From assembly GCF_900699045.1 (NCBI RefSeq), contig NZ_CAADHL010000003.1, positions 87,430-151,429 on the forward strand: a stretch of DNA of 64,000 bases, given 5' to 3'. Origin of the DNA: Candidatus Williamhamiltonella defendens (lineage in GTDB: Bacteria; Pseudomonadota; Gammaproteobacteria; Enterobacterales; Enterobacteriaceae). The position numbers and the translations under genes are program-made. The notes under the pieces are model-generated. The model ran no database searches and was not told where the DNA came from. It was given only the letters and a program-made list of their open reading frames with translations. This document shows positions 20,014-31,173 of this stretch, one piece after another; the first letter of the stretch is position 1; every line of letters starts with the position of its first letter.

Positions 20014-20441
20014 TTTTCTTTAGAAAATTCATTTGTTTTCTTATCAAGATCTTTTTGATGGTGATTTTTTTGGTTGTTTTCAGATCCTGATGTTGTTAAC
20101 TCGACGACTTCACGACGTTCATCTTTCATTTTTATGATAGGCGATTCTTCAGTCACCGCATGGTTCATACGTTTTATAAAATTACGCATCACTGCATCAT
20201 TAAAACGGAAATTAGTTTCCAGCTCATTAATGGCGTTTTGAGGGGATTCGACGTTTAACAAAACATAGTGTGCTTTATGTAATTTATTAATCGGATACGC
20301 TAGCTGTCGGCGGCCCCAGTCTTCAATACGATGAATCTGACCCCCTGATTGAGTAATCACTGTGCTATAACGTTGGATCATTCCGGCCACTTGATCACTT
20401 TGATCCGGATGAACCATAAATACAATTTCATAATGACGCAT
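20010..20441 (-). CDS. rpsF: 30S ribosomal protein S6
   Basis: Binds S18 and 16S rRNA. The first 100 residues are conserved ([50 protein letters not shown]). 143 residues, longer than the usual 131-135: the tail after [14 protein letters not shown] is Asn/Lys/His-rich and ends SKEN, unlike the acidic E. coli tail that ends in Glu residues and is glutamylated by RimK. The leader may bind the S6:S18 dimer, as known in many bacteria; I could not fold it. Confidence 0.96.
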   Translation of the reverse strand: MRHYEIVFMVHPDQSDQVAGMIQRYSTVITQSGGQIHRIEDWGRRQLAYPINKLHKAHYVLLNVESPQNAINELETNFRFNDAVMRNFIKRMNHAVTEESPIIKMKDERREVVELTTSGSENNQKNHHQKDLDKKTNEFSKEN

Positions 20442-20541
20442 GGTGTTGCTCCTTTTGGATTATTAAGCCTCTTATTAAATAACCGACCGCTGTTGATAAA
20501 GGCAAGGAACTTTTTTGATATGCAGCTTAAAATAGCGCACT

Positions 20542-20570
20542 ACTATACTTCCCGGTGCGTACAAATTCAA
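20542..20570 (-). promoter_or_regulatory. Promoter of the rpsF operon
   Basis: Minus-strand TTGAAT (20565-20570), a 17-base spacer, then TATAGT (20542-20547), about 100 bases upstream of the rpsF ATG. The GC-containing stretch between promoter and gene could hold the S6:S18 autoregulatory element (inference). Confidence 0.65.
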
Positions 20571-20612
20571 GAATGGAAACAATTTATTTAAAATCAGTTG
20601 ATTTTTGATTTA

Positions 20613-21218
20613 TTAAACTTTTAATGAAAAAAGAGCGCGCTTGACCGGACGAAAACTTTGTCTATGTTGTTTTGTTGGGCCAAGAAGCGCCAATTTTTCT
20701 AAATGAAAAGCCGTTGGATAACCTTTATGTTGAGCAAATCCATATTCAGGAAATATCGTATCTAAGACTTCCATTTCTTTATCACGTGTTACTTTAGATA
20801 AAATAGAAGCTGCGCTGATCTCTAAAACCTTGCTGTCTCCCTTAATAATAGAGGATGAGGGCATAGATAAAATCGGGCAAATATGACCATCAATTAATAC
20901 ATGATCAGCTCTGATGCTAAGAGCATTTACTGCTCTTTGCATGGCAAGCAAAGTAGCATGAAAAATATTGATTTCATCAATTTCTTTTGACTCAGCACGG
21001 CCCAGACTCCAAGCCAAAGCTTTGTGCGTGATCTCTTCATATAATGCCAGCCGCTTTTTTTTACTCAATGTCTTTGAATCAGCTAAACCGATAATGGGAT
21101 TTTCAGGATCCAGGATGACCGCTGCAGCGATAACTGGCCCAGCTAATGGGCCCCTGCCCACTTCATCAACACCTGCAATCCATTTAGCTTCATGGTAAAT
21201 AAAATCAGATCTCATCAT
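20613..21218 (-). CDS. rnhB: Ribonuclease HII
   Basis: Removes single ribonucleotides from DNA and RNA-DNA hybrids. Start at 21218, overlapping the lpxB stop in an ATGA arrangement; the 16 residues upstream in the same frame come from lpxB sequence. Acidic active-site residues lie in [15 protein letters not shown] and in VLIDGH; the C-terminal block is [19 protein letters not shown]. About 201 residues. In E. coli dnaE follows; here the next gene is rpsF, marking a rearrangement junction. Confidence 0.96.
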   Translation of the reverse strand: MMRSDFIYHEAKWIAGVDEVGRGPLAGPVIAAAVILDPENPIIGLADSKTLSKKKRLALYEEITHKALAWSLGRAESKEIDEINIFHATLLAMQRAVNALSIRADHVLIDGHICPILSMPSSSIIKGDSKVLEISAASILSKVTRDKEMEVLDTIFPEYGFAQHKGYPTAFHLEKLALLGPTKQHRQSFRPVKRALFSLKV

Positions 21219-22360
21219 TTTATGAGCGCCAAAACAGCTTTCGCCGCTTTTTGATTTGCTCCACAACGGAGACTTTGATGTAAAAGCAAAAAACGTTCTT
21301 TTAACATTTCAACCTTTTTCCCTCCCTTCAGTAAAGGCAATAATTCATTGCTTAATTTTTGAGGATCACAGTTTTTTTGTAATAATTCTGGCACTAATCT
21401 TTCTTCCATCAATAAATTTGGTAGTGAAACATAAGGGGTTTTGACAAGCAGTTTTGCAATCCAATAGGTAAAATATTTTAAGCGGTAACTGACAACCATA
21501 GGGCATTTTGCCAACATTGATTTCAAAGTAACCGTCCCTGATGCCAATAGCGCTGCATTACTCGCCTCTAGCACTAACCTAGCTTGGCCATTAAAAATAT
21601 GCATAGAAAAGTGAGGGGCTATTTTCGCTTTAATACGTTCAAACTGTTTTCGCCGTTGATTGTTAAAAAGTGGCACCAGCACTTTTAAGTGAGGCAATTG
21701 TTGATGCAAAAGCATTGCCGTGCGAATAAAATCAGCACTCAGCAGAGCCACCTCTGCGTGCCGACTACCTGGGAGCAAAGCCAAACATAAGCTGTTTTGA
21801 TCAATTCTCAAAGCAGTTCTTGCTGCTGATTTGTCTGGTATTAAAGGGATTTCATCGGCCATCATATGGCCAACAAAATCACAGGGGACATTAAAACGAT
21901 CGAAAAAGTGTTTTTCAAAAGGAAACAGTGCCAATACCATGTCGGTCGCTTGAGCAAGAGTAAAGAGACGATTTTGACGCCAGGCCCAAACAGAAGGACT
22001 CACGTAATGAAGCGTGCGAATCCCTTTTTGTTTTAATTTTTTTTCAAGCCTGATATTAAAATCAGGGGCATCAATACCAATAAATATATCGGGGCGAAGC
22101 ATAATAAAACGACGAGTTAAATCTCTTCGAACATGCATTAAACGAGGTAAGTGATACAACACCTCAAATATACCCATGACGGAAAGCTTTTCCATTTCAT
22201 ACCATACTTCACAACCCTCAGCCTGCATTAAGGGGCCAGCAACCCCGACAAAAGATACATTCGGAAGCTGAGCTTTCAGTTCTCGTATCAATCCTGCTGC
22301 TAAAATATCGCCTGAGGCTTCACCTGCAATTAATCCAATCGTAAACGAACGATTTTGCAT
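21215..22360 (-). CDS. lpxB: Lipid-A-disaccharide synthase
   Basis: Glycosyltransferase family 19 enzyme that joins UDP-2,3-diacylglucosamine and lipid X into the lipid A disaccharide. Start at 22360 ([19 protein letters not shown]), one base after the lpxA stop as in E. coli; the frame is open six codons further up, inside lpxA. Motifs: [27 protein letters not shown] and [10 protein letters not shown]. About 381 residues. Confidence 0.96.
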   Translation of the reverse strand: MQNRSFTIGLIAGEASGDILAAGLIRELKAQLPNVSFVGVAGPLMQAEGCEVWYEMEKLSVMGIFEVLYHLPRLMHVRRDLTRRFIMLRPDIFIGIDAPDFNIRLEKKLKQKGIRTLHYVSPSVWAWRQNRLFTLAQATDMVLALFPFEKHFFDRFNVPCDFVGHMMADEIPLIPDKSAARTALRIDQNSLCLALLPGSRHAEVALLSADFIRTAMLLHQQLPHLKVLVPLFNNQRRKQFERIKAKIAPHFSMHIFNGQARLVLEASNAALLASGTVTLKSMLAKCPMVVSYRLKYFTYWIAKLLVKTPYVSLPNLLMEERLVPELLQKNCDPQKLSNELLPLLKGGKKVEMLKERFLLLHQSLRCGANQKAAKAVLALIK

Positions 22361-22361
22361 T

Positions 22362-23165
22362 TTAACGAACAATTCCACGGTTCTTATCAGAATTAAGATC
22401 GATTTGATTTAAAAAATTCAAAAGTAATATAACAACAGGATATAACTCCGCTAACTTAGCAAGTTCAAGTTTTGCATCCTCTAAACTTTTACCCTGCTTA
22501 TATAGCAGCTGATAGGCCTTAAGGATAGCTTTGTATTTTGCTTCAGAAAAATGGCGTTTTAGCCCTACAGTGTTAGGGCCAACAAGAGAAGCATGATTAC
22601 CTTGAGCTAGTATAAAAGGCGGAATGTGTTTTACAACTGCAGAGCAACCCGCCAACATTGCATAACTTCCTACCTTGCAAAATTGGTGCACAGCTGAAAG
22701 ACCACCAATAACTGCATGATCGTGTATTTCAACGTGCCCTCCCAAGGTTGTACTATTAGCTAAAATACAGTGGTGACCAATGAGACAGTCGTGCGCAACA
22801 TGAGTGTTAAACATTAACAAATTATGATTACCAACACAGGTTGCACCCTCTCCCTGTTCAGTGCCCCGATGAATAGACACACTTTCTCGAATTAAATTTG
22901 AGTCACCAATTTCAACCCTTGTGCATTCACCTTTATATTTTAAATCTTGATTCACTTCACCAATAGAACAAAATTGATAAATGATATTGTTTTTTCCTAT
23001 TTTAGTTATACCATTAATCACAATATGAGATTTTAATTCTGTACCAGAGCCGATTTCTACCTGTGATCCAATATAACAAAAGGGACCAATATGAGTTCCC
23101 TCATGAACAATCGCACCTTTTTCAACAATACTAGTTGGATGAATAAAAGTTTTTTTTTGAATCAT
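22362..23165 (-). CDS. lpxA: UDP-N-acetylglucosamine O-acyltransferase
   Basis: First step of lipid A synthesis: 3-O-acylation of UDP-GlcNAc. 267 residues. Left-handed beta-helix of hexapeptide repeats (about residues 8-190), catalytic His in [13 protein letters not shown], and a helical C-terminus with [19 protein letters not shown]. Between fabZ and lpxB as expected. Confidence 0.97.
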   Translation of the reverse strand: MIQKKTFIHPTSIVEKGAIVHEGTHIGPFCYIGSQVEIGSGTELKSHIVINGITKIGKNNIIYQFCSIGEVNQDLKYKGECTRVEIGDSNLIRESVSIHRGTEQGEGATCVGNHNLLMFNTHVAHDCLIGHHCILANSTTLGGHVEIHDHAVIGGLSAVHQFCKVGSYAMLAGCSAVVKHIPPFILAQGNHASLVGPNTVGLKRHFSEAKYKAILKAYQLLYKQGKSLEDAKLELAKLAELYPVVILLLNFLNQIDLNSDKNRGIVR

Positions 23166-23168
23166 TTA

Positions 23169-23624
23169 TTATACCTCTCGACTGCGAGCGCACATCATGG
23201 TGGCCTCACAGACAAGCTCTTCATCCACTTTAGCAACGCCAGTAAATCGGGCACAGCCTAGCCTCTCATTAAGAAAATTGACTTCTAATATCATCTGATC
23301 TCCTGGGTGCACTGGACGTTTAAAGCGGGCCTTCTCAATGCACGCGAAATAATAAATTTCACCAGATTGCAATTTACCTTTGCTTTTAAAAGCTAAAATA
23401 CCTGTAGCTTGGGCCATGGCTTCTAAGATTAACACGCCCGGGAAAATAGGTTTTTTGGGAAAATGTCCTTGAAAAAAAGGCTCATTAAAAGAAATATTTT
23501 TTATAGCACGTAAGGATTTATTTTTTTTTAAATCTATAACACGATCTACCAATAAAAAGGGGTAACGATGCGGCAATAAATCTAAAATTTCTCTAATATC
23601 TAAAATATCAGTATCAGTTGTCAA
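23169..23624 (-). CDS. fabZ: 3-hydroxyacyl-ACP dehydratase FabZ
   Basis: Dehydrates 3-hydroxyacyl-ACP in fatty acid elongation and competes with LpxA for hydroxymyristoyl-ACP. I start at the TTG at 23624 ([16 protein letters not shown]): GGAAG lies about 8 bases upstream and the product is then 151 residues, the E. coli length. Upstream in-frame codons add 19 non-homologous residues. Hot-dog motif [15 protein letters not shown], catalytic His and Glu in [20 protein letters not shown]. Confidence 0.95.
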   Translation of the reverse strand: MTTDTDILDIREILDLLPHRYPFLLVDRVIDLKKNKSLRAIKNISFNEPFFQGHFPKKPIFPGVLILEAMAQATGILAFKSKGKLQSGEIYYFACIEKARFKRPVHPGDQMILEVNFLNERLGCARFTGVAKVDEELVCEATMMCARSREV

Positions 23625-23836
23625 AGTACTCTTCCTTCTTTGGAAACCGAGATTATTAACAACACGGCCCGAGATGATCATGAAAATATCTTAGGCTGGC
23701 CGCAAATTTAAAATTCATAATTTTTATTTAAGGATTAAATAAACATATTAATTTCGTCTGAAATTCTCTCCATCACAATCGGTAACGAGTTATGATTATA
23801 ATGGCAGGATAAATCCTCTCGATGTACCTTTATTAA

Positions 23837-24874
23837 TTAATCTGTTATAGGTTGCCTATCTATTTTACGCTTTAAAGATTTTAGGCGTTTATTCATACTA
23901 TCAATCTGCATCACTAACGCCGCTGTTTTACGCCAAGCCTTATTAGATTGTAAGGGAATACCTGAAGAATAAATGCCTGGCTCAGTAATAGGCCTCATAA
24001 CCATTGACATGCCGGTAATCACGACTTTATCTGTAATTTCAATATGACCATTGATGACACTGGCGCCTCCAATTTGGCAAAAACGCCCAATTTTCAGACT
24101 CCCTGCCATCACAACACCACCCGCAATGGCAGTGTAATCTCCAATCGTCACGTTATGTGCAATTTGACATTGATTGTCGATGATAACACCATTCCCAATA
24201 ATAGTATCTCCAAGTGTTCCTCGATCAATACTGGTAGATGCACCAATTTCTACTTCGTGACCGATTTTTATTGAGCCAAGTTGAGCTATTTTTACCCACT
24301 TCCCTTTGTTGTTTGCATAACCGAAACCATCCGAACCAATGATCGCCCCTGATTGAACCAAGCATCTTTCTCCAATTTGAACATCATGATAAATAGACAC
24401 ATTTGCCCATAAACGAGTACCTGACCCAATATGAACATTTTTACCAATAAAGCAGCCTGCACCAATCACTACTCCATCTTCTAAAATAACACCTGATTCA
24501 ATAACAGCATTTGCCCCGATACAGACGTTCTTCCCCAAACAAGCCGTTGGCGAAATCACTGCCTGTGGCTCAATATTTTCTGCTGGTGCAGGGGTAGTAT
24601 CCATTATCTTAGATAAAAGGGCATAGGCCAAATAAGGATCTTTCACCACTAAAGCGGGCGTATTACAAAACGGTAAATCAGATTCCGTTAGTATAATTGC
24701 ACCGGCTTGAGAATCAGAAAGGTACTTTTTGTAAGGTTTTCTGGTTAAAAAGGTGATTTGATTTTTTTTGGCAGATTGCAAAGGCGCAATACTGGTAATA
24801 ATTGTATTACCGTCCCCTTGCAATTTCGCATTTAATTGATTCGCTAAATCAGATAATACAAAATGAGGTCTCAT
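23837..24874 (-). CDS. lpxD: UDP-3-O-(3-hydroxymyristoyl)glucosamine N-acyltransferase
   Basis: Third step of lipid A synthesis. 345 residues. An N-terminal uridine-binding domain (about 1-100) is followed by hexapeptide repeats (about 105-310), with the catalytic His in [20 protein letters not shown], and a C-terminal helix extension. 212 bases separate it from the fabZ start, with no gene visible in between. Confidence 0.96.
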   Translation of the reverse strand: MRPHFVLSDLANQLNAKLQGDGNTIITSIAPLQSAKKNQITFLTRKPYKKYLSDSQAGAIILTESDLPFCNTPALVVKDPYLAYALLSKIMDTTPAPAENIEPQAVISPTACLGKNVCIGANAVIESGVILEDGVVIGAGCFIGKNVHIGSGTRLWANVSIYHDVQIGERCLVQSGAIIGSDGFGYANNKGKWVKIAQLGSIKIGHEVEIGASTSIDRGTLGDTIIGNGVIIDNQCQIAHNVTIGDYTAIAGGVVMAGSLKIGRFCQIGGASVINGHIEITDKVVITGMSMVMRPITEPGIYSSGIPLQSNKAWRKTAALVMQIDSMNKRLKSLKRKIDRQPITD

Positions 24875-24879
24875 TGATT

Positions 24880-25395
24880 TTATTTTGTAGCTTTCTTAAG
24901 CATTTCTCTTAAAACGTCATTAGTGATGTCGCTTTTGTCATTTTTATTATAAATCACAGTATTAAAGTCAATCACAGTTTCATATCCCTTTTTATAGGCA
25001 ACTGACTTGACAATACTTTTTATATTACGAAAAATTTTCGCACTTTCTTCTGCTTGAAATTTATAAGTATCATTTTGAAATGCTTTCATATTTTTTATAA
25101 AGATGTCACGTTTGTTGTCAATTTCTTTTTGAAATTTTTTACGTTCCATTTGTTTTATTGTGGAAAAATTTTTCTCAAAGTTCTTTATTTTATCTTCTAA
25201 ATCAACTTTTTCTATTTTCAGCTTTGTTTCGCGTTCTTTAAATTTACTCTCGAAATTTTTATCTGCTTCTTTTTTTTCAGGTGAGTTTTGAACAATGGTT
25301 TGTATGTCAATAACAGCAATATTACTTGCTGCTTGAGCAGGCAGTCTAAGAGATAATCCTAAAAAAATACTGAGTATTACTAAAAATTTTTTCAT
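24880..25395 (-). CDS. skp: Periplasmic chaperone Skp (OmpH)
   Basis: Trimeric jellyfish-shaped holdase for outer-membrane proteins. 171 residues: signal peptide ending about QAAS (residues 1-23), then long lysine/glutamate-rich helices (about 45-130), the tentacles, and the conserved end [10 protein letters not shown]. It lies between bamA and lpxD as usual, with only 5 bases to the lpxD start. Confidence 0.93.
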   Translation of the reverse strand: MKKFLVILSIFLGLSLRLPAQAASNIAVIDIQTIVQNSPEKKEADKNFESKFKERETKLKIEKVDLEDKIKNFEKNFSTIKQMERKKFQKEIDNKRDIFIKNMKAFQNDTYKFQAEESAKIFRNIKSIVKSVAYKKGYETVIDFNTVIYNKNDKSDITNDVLREMLKKATK

Positions 25396-25421
25396 GTTTA
25401 TTTCCTATATTTTTAAAAAAT

Positions 25422-27815
25422 TTACCAAGTTTTGCCGATATTAAATTGAAACTGTTCTGATTGATCGCCTTCATACTTTTTAAGTGGAGTAGCATAAGAA
25501 AATGTTAATGGGCCTAATGGTGATATCCATTGCAAAGCGACGCCGGCTGAAATACGAATTTCAGCCATGTTACTATAATTTGAAACTCCTGCCGATCGTG
25601 TTTTTTCTGTATCTTCCCAATTTGTGTCCCATACTGTACCAAAATCAATAAAAACAGAAGTACGAACAGAGTTCGTATATTTTTCACTAATCAAAGGAGT
25701 CGGAGTAATTAACTCTAGGCTACCTACGGCGAGTGCGTTTCCTCCAATAGCATCCGTAGAATTTTTTATTCTATTTCCATCATCTATATAATATGCCGCT
25801 TTAGGGCCTATATTATTTGATTGAAAACCTCTCAGGCTGCCTACTCCTCCAGCATAAAAATTTTCATAAAAGGGCATTTCTTTATGCCTGAAGCCACCAC
25901 CGTATCCAATACGACCCGTGAATAGCATGATCCAAGAGCAATTTTCGCTTAATGGATAATACGCAGAAGTGTCAAATATAAGTTTATAAAATTCATTGTT
26001 TGAACCTGGGATAGTTACTTTACCAGTGATGGAAGATTTTATTCCAGATGTTGGAAAATATCCACGATCCAGATTATCAAAAATCCAACCTGTATTGAAC
26101 ATATAATCGTGCGTCTTAAAATTAAGACGATCAGGATAGTTTATATTTTTACCTAAAGATTTAAGATAGCGCCACATTGCAAGCTGCGGTGACATATCAG
26201 AAAGACTATTATATGCATATCCTAAACCTAGGCTGAATGAATTATATTCATTGATGGGTAAGCTAATATTACCATCGATACCATAGTTTCTGTTTTTATA
26301 ACTCGAAAGTTGCGCTTTATCTGCCTTAAAATTATTGTAAAAAACTCGCCCGCCTAAGCTCATGCCATCTACAGTAAAATAAGGATCGGTTAAAGAAAAT
26401 TCAGCATAAGTTTGGTAACTGTTTTTATTTCCGTTAATACTGACCTTATTTCCTGTACCTAACCAATTATCTTGATCAACGCCTGCCTGAAATCCAAGCC
26501 CTCCCCCTGTGCCATAGGTAAAACCAAAGTTCATAATACCGGTGTTACGTTCATTAACTTTATAGATGATATCTACTTGGTCATAAGTATTGGGAACACC
26601 TTGAGTTTCTACTTCAACAGTTTCAAAATATCCCGACCGATTGAGCCGGTCTTTACCTATTTGCACTTTATCGTTGTTCAACCATGCGCCCTCCATTTGA
26701 CGTAACTCACGCCGTAAAACAATATCTTTTGTCGCGTTGTTACCTGAAAAAATAACATGATGAACGTAAAACCGCTTTCCACAATCTATCTCAATCTCTA
26801 ATTCTACTGTTTTATCTTTTTTGTTTAAGTTAGGGTGCATCTGTAAATATGGATAAGCATAGCCATAACTGCTCAACATTTTTTTAATATTATCTGCAAT
26901 TTGAGTGACTTGGCTGAAGTTATAGAGTTCACCAAGTTTAATTGTGGCTATTTTTTTTGCTTGAGAAATATAATCGGCTATATTTCCATTAACAGTAATA
27001 TTTTTAAGTTTATACTGGCTCCCTTCAGTAATATTAATTGTTACATAAATACTTTTTTTATTTGGAGTTAAGCTGACTTGAGTGGAATCAATTTTAAAAC
27101 CTGCATAACCACGATCAAGATAAAAACGCTGCAAAGTTTCAAGATCTCCTACTAATTTTTGTTTTTGGTATTTTAAATCACCCATTAAATTCCACCAAGG
27201 TACCTCATCACGTAATTGAAAAAGTGAAAGCAGAGTTTCACTACTGAACGCATGGTTGCCTATAATATTAATTTGCTGTATTTTTGCAGAGACCCCTTCA
27301 ATCAAAACGAGTTTCAAGTCAACACAATTGCGCGGCAGACGTGTCGCAATCGCTTTCACCGAAGCGCTATATTTACCCATATTGTAATAAAAATTTTCCA
27401 ATCCTTTTTCAATGTGAGATAAAGTAGAAGCATCTAATGCTTCACCTACTCTAATTCCAGATAAGTTAAGATTTTGTTTAAGCACCTCATCTTGCACTAA
27501 TTTATTACCTGAGAAGCTAATATTAGCAATGGTAGGGCGTTCTTTGACTTTGATGATCAACTTGCCGCCATCATGAGCAACATCAACCTTCTCAAAATTC
27601 TCAGTCGCAAATAGTGAACGAATAATTTCAGCGACATCGGAATCAGCATCATTTATTTCATCACCAATATGAAAAGGAATACTGAGAAGAGCTGCTCCGG
27701 GAGACACTCTTTGCAAACCTTCGAAATTAATAGATTCTAACGTAAATTTATCTGAACCATGCACTGTAGCGCTGCTAAGAAGCAGAGATGCTACGAATAA
27801 TTTTTTCATTACCAT
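25422..27815 (-). CDS. bamA: Outer-membrane protein assembly factor BamA
   Basis: Omp85 core of the BAM complex. 797 residues with start [20 protein letters not shown] matching E. coli. Signal peptide 1-20, five POTRA domains (about 22-420), then a 16-stranded barrel with the conserved [17 protein letters not shown] (the VRGF/Y lid motif region) and the C-terminal signal FQFNIGKTW. Lies between rseP and skp. Confidence 0.97.
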   Translation of the reverse strand: MVMKKLFVASLLLSSATVHGSDKFTLESINFEGLQRVSPGAALLSIPFHIGDEINDADSDVAEIIRSLFATENFEKVDVAHDGGKLIIKVKERPTIANISFSGNKLVQDEVLKQNLNLSGIRVGEALDASTLSHIEKGLENFYYNMGKYSASVKAIATRLPRNCVDLKLVLIEGVSAKIQQINIIGNHAFSSETLLSLFQLRDEVPWWNLMGDLKYQKQKLVGDLETLQRFYLDRGYAGFKIDSTQVSLTPNKKSIYVTINITEGSQYKLKNITVNGNIADYISQAKKIATIKLGELYNFSQVTQIADNIKKMLSSYGYAYPYLQMHPNLNKKDKTVELEIEIDCGKRFYVHHVIFSGNNATKDIVLRRELRQMEGAWLNNDKVQIGKDRLNRSGYFETVEVETQGVPNTYDQVDIIYKVNERNTGIMNFGFTYGTGGGLGFQAGVDQDNWLGTGNKVSINGNKNSYQTYAEFSLTDPYFTVDGMSLGGRVFYNNFKADKAQLSSYKNRNYGIDGNISLPINEYNSFSLGLGYAYNSLSDMSPQLAMWRYLKSLGKNINYPDRLNFKTHDYMFNTGWIFDNLDRGYFPTSGIKSSITGKVTIPGSNNEFYKLIFDTSAYYPLSENCSWIMLFTGRIGYGGGFRHKEMPFYENFYAGGVGSLRGFQSNNIGPKAAYYIDDGNRIKNSTDAIGGNALAVGSLELITPTPLISEKYTNSVRTSVFIDFGTVWDTNWEDTEKTRSAGVSNYSNMAEIRISAGVALQWISPLGPLTFSYATPLKKYEGDQSEQFQFNIGKTW

Positions 27816-27850
27816 CGTCGTTATAAGTTTTCCTAGTCAGCTTCGAGCCG

Positions 27851-29227
27851 TTAAAAGCGAGAAAAATCATTATAAAGTGCAATAAGTATTAATAACAGCA
27901 AAAAAATCAACCCAATCCGATAACTGAAATTCTGTATTTTTTCAGAAATTGGCCTTCCTATATATTTTTCCATCGCTAAAAAAAGAAGATGCCCACCGTC
28001 TAAAATGGGTAATGGAAGTAAATTAACTATACCTAAGTTTATACTGATTAATGCTAGAAATATTAAGTAATAAACGAAGCCATTATTAGCTGCAGCCCCC
28101 GCACCTATTGCAATAAAAATCGGCCCTCCTAGATGATTGAGTGATATTTCACCCAAAATTAATTTTGTTAACGTAATCATCGTCAAAGAAATTCTTTCCC
28201 AAACTTTCTGGAAAGCATGAGAAAGTGCTATATATAGATTATATCGGCAAGTAACTTCGTATCTTTCTATATCTTTGAGAGGAAGTATCTCTACCATAAT
28301 TCCAGCAAACCCTTCTTGGATCTTATTTTCACTTTGACCAAAATTGACCAATTTTTCACCTAATTTTAATGTTAAAATTACCGGGGCGCCTTGCCTTTCA
28401 ATTTCTAATATCAAAGACTGATTTGGATTTTTTCGTATCAGCGTCAAAAAAGATAACCCGCTATCTAGGAGATCATGATTCACTTTAACAATCTTATCAC
28501 CTATACGTAATCCTGCTTTTTCCGCAGGAGAATTCGGCACTATATGAGATAATACAGAGGTAAATTCATAACAACAAGGCATGATACCTAAATTAAATAG
28601 TTGATCTTGCGTATTATTCCTTAAATCCCAATCTCTTAGATCCAGTATTTTTTTTTCTAATTGACTAGATTTTGTCATAACTACTTCTACTGCAACCCGC
28701 TGATGTCCGGCTTTTTTCAAAAGCTCCAAACGAGCTGAATTCCAACAAGGAGTTTTAACACCATCAACCGATTTTAACTCCATACCTATGCTCATCCCTG
28801 ATTTTTCAGCAATAGAGTTTGGTATTACGTCAATGATTAAAGAACGTACATCACGTACACCTATCATAAAAGCGCAGACCCAGGCCAGAAAGGCAAAAAG
28901 TAAATTAGCCAGTGGACCTGCACTGATAATAGCGGTACGCTGTAGAATAGTTTTATTATTAAAAGCTTGATCCTTTAGCTGCAAAGGAACCGTCTGAATA
29001 CGTTCATCTAACATTTTAACGTATCCACCCAATGGAATGAGGGCAATGATATATTCAGTACCCTTAGCGTCCTTAGTTGACCATAGCCGTTTTCCAAAAC
29101 CAATTGAAAAACGTTCTACATAAACCCCATAACGCCGCGCCACCCAAAAATGGCCAAATTCATGCACTGCAACTAAAATAGTCAGTGAAATGATAAATGT
29201 GAACATCTTCCAAAGTAGATCGATCAT
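27851..29227 (-). CDS. rseP: Site-2 protease RseP
   Basis: Intramembrane zinc protease that cleaves RseA to release sigma-E and also clears remnant signal peptides. 458 residues. Zinc motif AVHEFGHFWVARRYG in the first membrane segment, two PDZ domains (about 115-185 and 200-290), and the second active-site element NLLPLPILDGGHLLF. The sigma-E system itself is not visible in this window. Confidence 0.96.
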   Translation of the reverse strand: MIDLLWKMFTFIISLTILVAVHEFGHFWVARRYGVYVERFSIGFGKRLWSTKDAKGTEYIIALIPLGGYVKMLDERIQTVPLQLKDQAFNNKTILQRTAIISAGPLANLLFAFLAWVCAFMIGVRDVRSLIIDVIPNSIAEKSGMSIGMELKSVDGVKTPCWNSARLELLKKAGHQRVAVEVVMTKSSQLEKKILDLRDWDLRNNTQDQLFNLGIMPCCYEFTSVLSHIVPNSPAEKAGLRIGDKIVKVNHDLLDSGLSFLTLIRKNPNQSLILEIERQGAPVILTLKLGEKLVNFGQSENKIQEGFAGIMVEILPLKDIERYEVTCRYNLYIALSHAFQKVWERISLTMITLTKLILGEISLNHLGGPIFIAIGAGAAANNGFVYYLIFLALISINLGIVNLLPLPILDGGHLLFLAMEKYIGRPISEKIQNFSYRIGLIFLLLLILIALYNDFSRF

Positions 29228-29287
29228 AATTATGATAATTTCTACCTACATACACATGTGGATATTATTCATATTTTCTTTAAATAA

Positions 29288-30142
29288 CTAAAATGTAAAT
29301 AACATAAAATAAGCAAAAACAGGTACTGCTGCAGTTAAACTATCAATACGATCTAATATTCCACCATGACCTGGAATCAAATAGCCACTATCTTTGATCT
29401 TGACTTGACGTTTGAACATACTTTCAGTGAGGTCACCCAAGATCGAAGCAAGTACAGAAATAACTGAGCAAATGAAAAGCTTTTGATGCGTGATCCCTAA
29501 TGGGAAATAATAAGAAAATAATAAAGATATGAAGGTAGAGACCAACAAGCCGCCTATTAATCCTTCCCAAGTTTTACCTGGTGATATTTTTGGTACTAAT
29601 TGATGTTTACCAAATATTTTACCAAATATATAAGCTCCAGAATCAGCTCCCCACACCAATAGCATTAGGTAAAAAAGCCAGACAATGCCAATTTTATGAT
29701 CTTGTGCATAGGCGTATTGACGCAGAGCTAACATCCCACAAAAAAAAGGAATAATTGTTAATATTCCAAAAATGATACGTAAAAAAGAGGAGTGCTGCCA
29801 AAAAACCGCGGAATTCGGATAGGTTAATACTAGTATTAACGCAATAATCCACCATCCTAAAGATAACCAAATAAGCAGACTAAAACCAAATGGTAAGAAA
29901 TGAATAGAGGATTGATCGGTTAAAAAATTTAACATTAGTGATATTAAAAAAATACTAAAAAAAATTATTAAACCAATCCTTTGAGAGAACACAGTCAATC
30001 CCGCTAATCTTCCCCATTCCCATGCTGCTAAAAGGCAAATCATCAGGGTTACAATCGCAAAGCATAATGTTGATAATAAACACACTACACTGATAACAAT
30101 CGGAAGTAAGATTAAAGCGGTAATGAAACGATGCTTTAGCAA
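29288..30142 (-). CDS. cdsA: Phosphatidate cytidylyltransferase
   Basis: Makes CDP-diacylglycerol from phosphatidic acid and CTP. 284 residues, about eight membrane segments. Signature near the C-terminus: KDSGYLIPGHGGILDRIDSL. The start is TTG (MLKHRFITALILLPIV), aligned with the E. coli N-terminus and preceded by AAGGA at about 8 bases. It follows uppS with a 9-base gap. Confidence 0.95.
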   Translation of the reverse strand: MLKHRFITALILLPIVISVVCLLSTLCFAIVTLMICLLAAWEWGRLAGLTVFSQRIGLIIFFSIFLISLMLNFLTDQSSIHFLPFGFSLLIWLSLGWWIIALILVLTYPNSAVFWQHSSFLRIIFGILTIIPFFCGMLALRQYAYAQDHKIGIVWLFYLMLLVWGADSGAYIFGKIFGKHQLVPKISPGKTWEGLIGGLLVSTFISLLFSYYFPLGITHQKLFICSVISVLASILGDLTESMFKRQVKIKDSGYLIPGHGGILDRIDSLTAAVPVFAYFMLFTF

Positions 30143-30151
30143 AATCTTTCC

Positions 30152-30910
30152 TTAGGAAATATCAACATCAATAGGTACTGTCATGCCGAAACGACGCTCA
30201 CGTTTGGCAAACGCATTTAATGCACTTTCAAAAATGAATTCATCAAAATCAGGCCAAAGTACATCAGTAAAATAAAATTCTGTATAAGCGATTTGCCATA
30301 ATAAAAAATTACTCACACGATATTCCCCGCCCGTTCTGATCATCAAATCTACATCAGGTTGTTCTTTAAGGCTAAGATAGGAATTTATTAATTCTTCGTT
30401 AATGTGTGAAGGCTCCAGTTGCCCTATTTTCACAAGTTCTGCTAAAGAGCGAACACTTTGTGTTATGTCCCAACGACCACCATAATTAGCAGCAATGTTA
30501 AGTTTTAAACCATTATTCTTTGCTGTGAGCTCTTCGGCGCTACGAATACGGTTTTGTAACCGTGGAGTAAAGCGACTTATATCACCAATAATTTGAAAAC
30601 AAACATTATTTTTATGCAAATTTTTGACTTCATTTTCCAAAGTTTGCATAAAAAGCCGCATCAAAGCGGTCACTTCTTTTTCTGGGCGATGCCAATTCTC
30701 ACTGCTAAACGCATAAAGCGTAAGGGAAAATAAACGATGATTAACCGCAAAATTCACCACACTACGTACGGATCTTGCCCCTTCTTTATGGCCAAGAATT
30801 CTTAATTTACCTTTTTTTTCAGCCCATCGACCATTTCCATCCATAATAATAGCGACATGGCGAGGCCAATGAGTACGCAAGCTGTCCATCTGTAATTTTT
30901 TACATGACAT
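30152..30910 (-). CDS. uppS: Undecaprenyl diphosphate synthase
   Basis: cis-Prenyltransferase making the C55 carrier for peptidoglycan and LPS precursors. 252 residues. Motifs: HVAIIMDGNGRWAEKKGK with the catalytic Asp, LTLYAFSSENWHRP, and IRTGGEYRVSNFLLWQIAY. In related genomes dxr lies directly upstream; here dxr is 26 kb away (57064-58251) and the upstream DNA is a dead insertion sequence. No strong ribosome-binding site precedes the ATG. Confidence 0.96.
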   Translation of the reverse strand: MSCKKLQMDSLRTHWPRHVAIIMDGNGRWAEKKGKLRILGHKEGARSVRSVVNFAVNHRLFSLTLYAFSSENWHRPEKEVTALMRLFMQTLENEVKNLHKNNVCFQIIGDISRFTPRLQNRIRSAEELTAKNNGLKLNIAANYGGRWDITQSVRSLAELVKIGQLEPSHINEELINSYLSLKEQPDVDLMIRTGGEYRVSNFLLWQIAYTEFYFTDVLWPDFDEFIFESALNAFAKRERRFGMTVPIDVDIS

Positions 30911-31173
30911 GAAGCGAAGCAGCTTCTACATAAAAACATTTTTCTCTGATATGAGTAATGAATATGTGCTGGTGATGTTGAAAAACATGATTGTGATTTT
31001 TTGTATTCATTATCCATTTGTTCCTTAATTTTTAATTTATTAAAATTTTTAAAACTATAACATTTTAATTTTTTAGGAACAAATTAAACGAGTTGCTTAA
31101 ATCACTGATATATGTAGAGCTCTTAAGGATAAGATAATACTAAACATAATCCATCAGTCATGAAATAGAAAAA

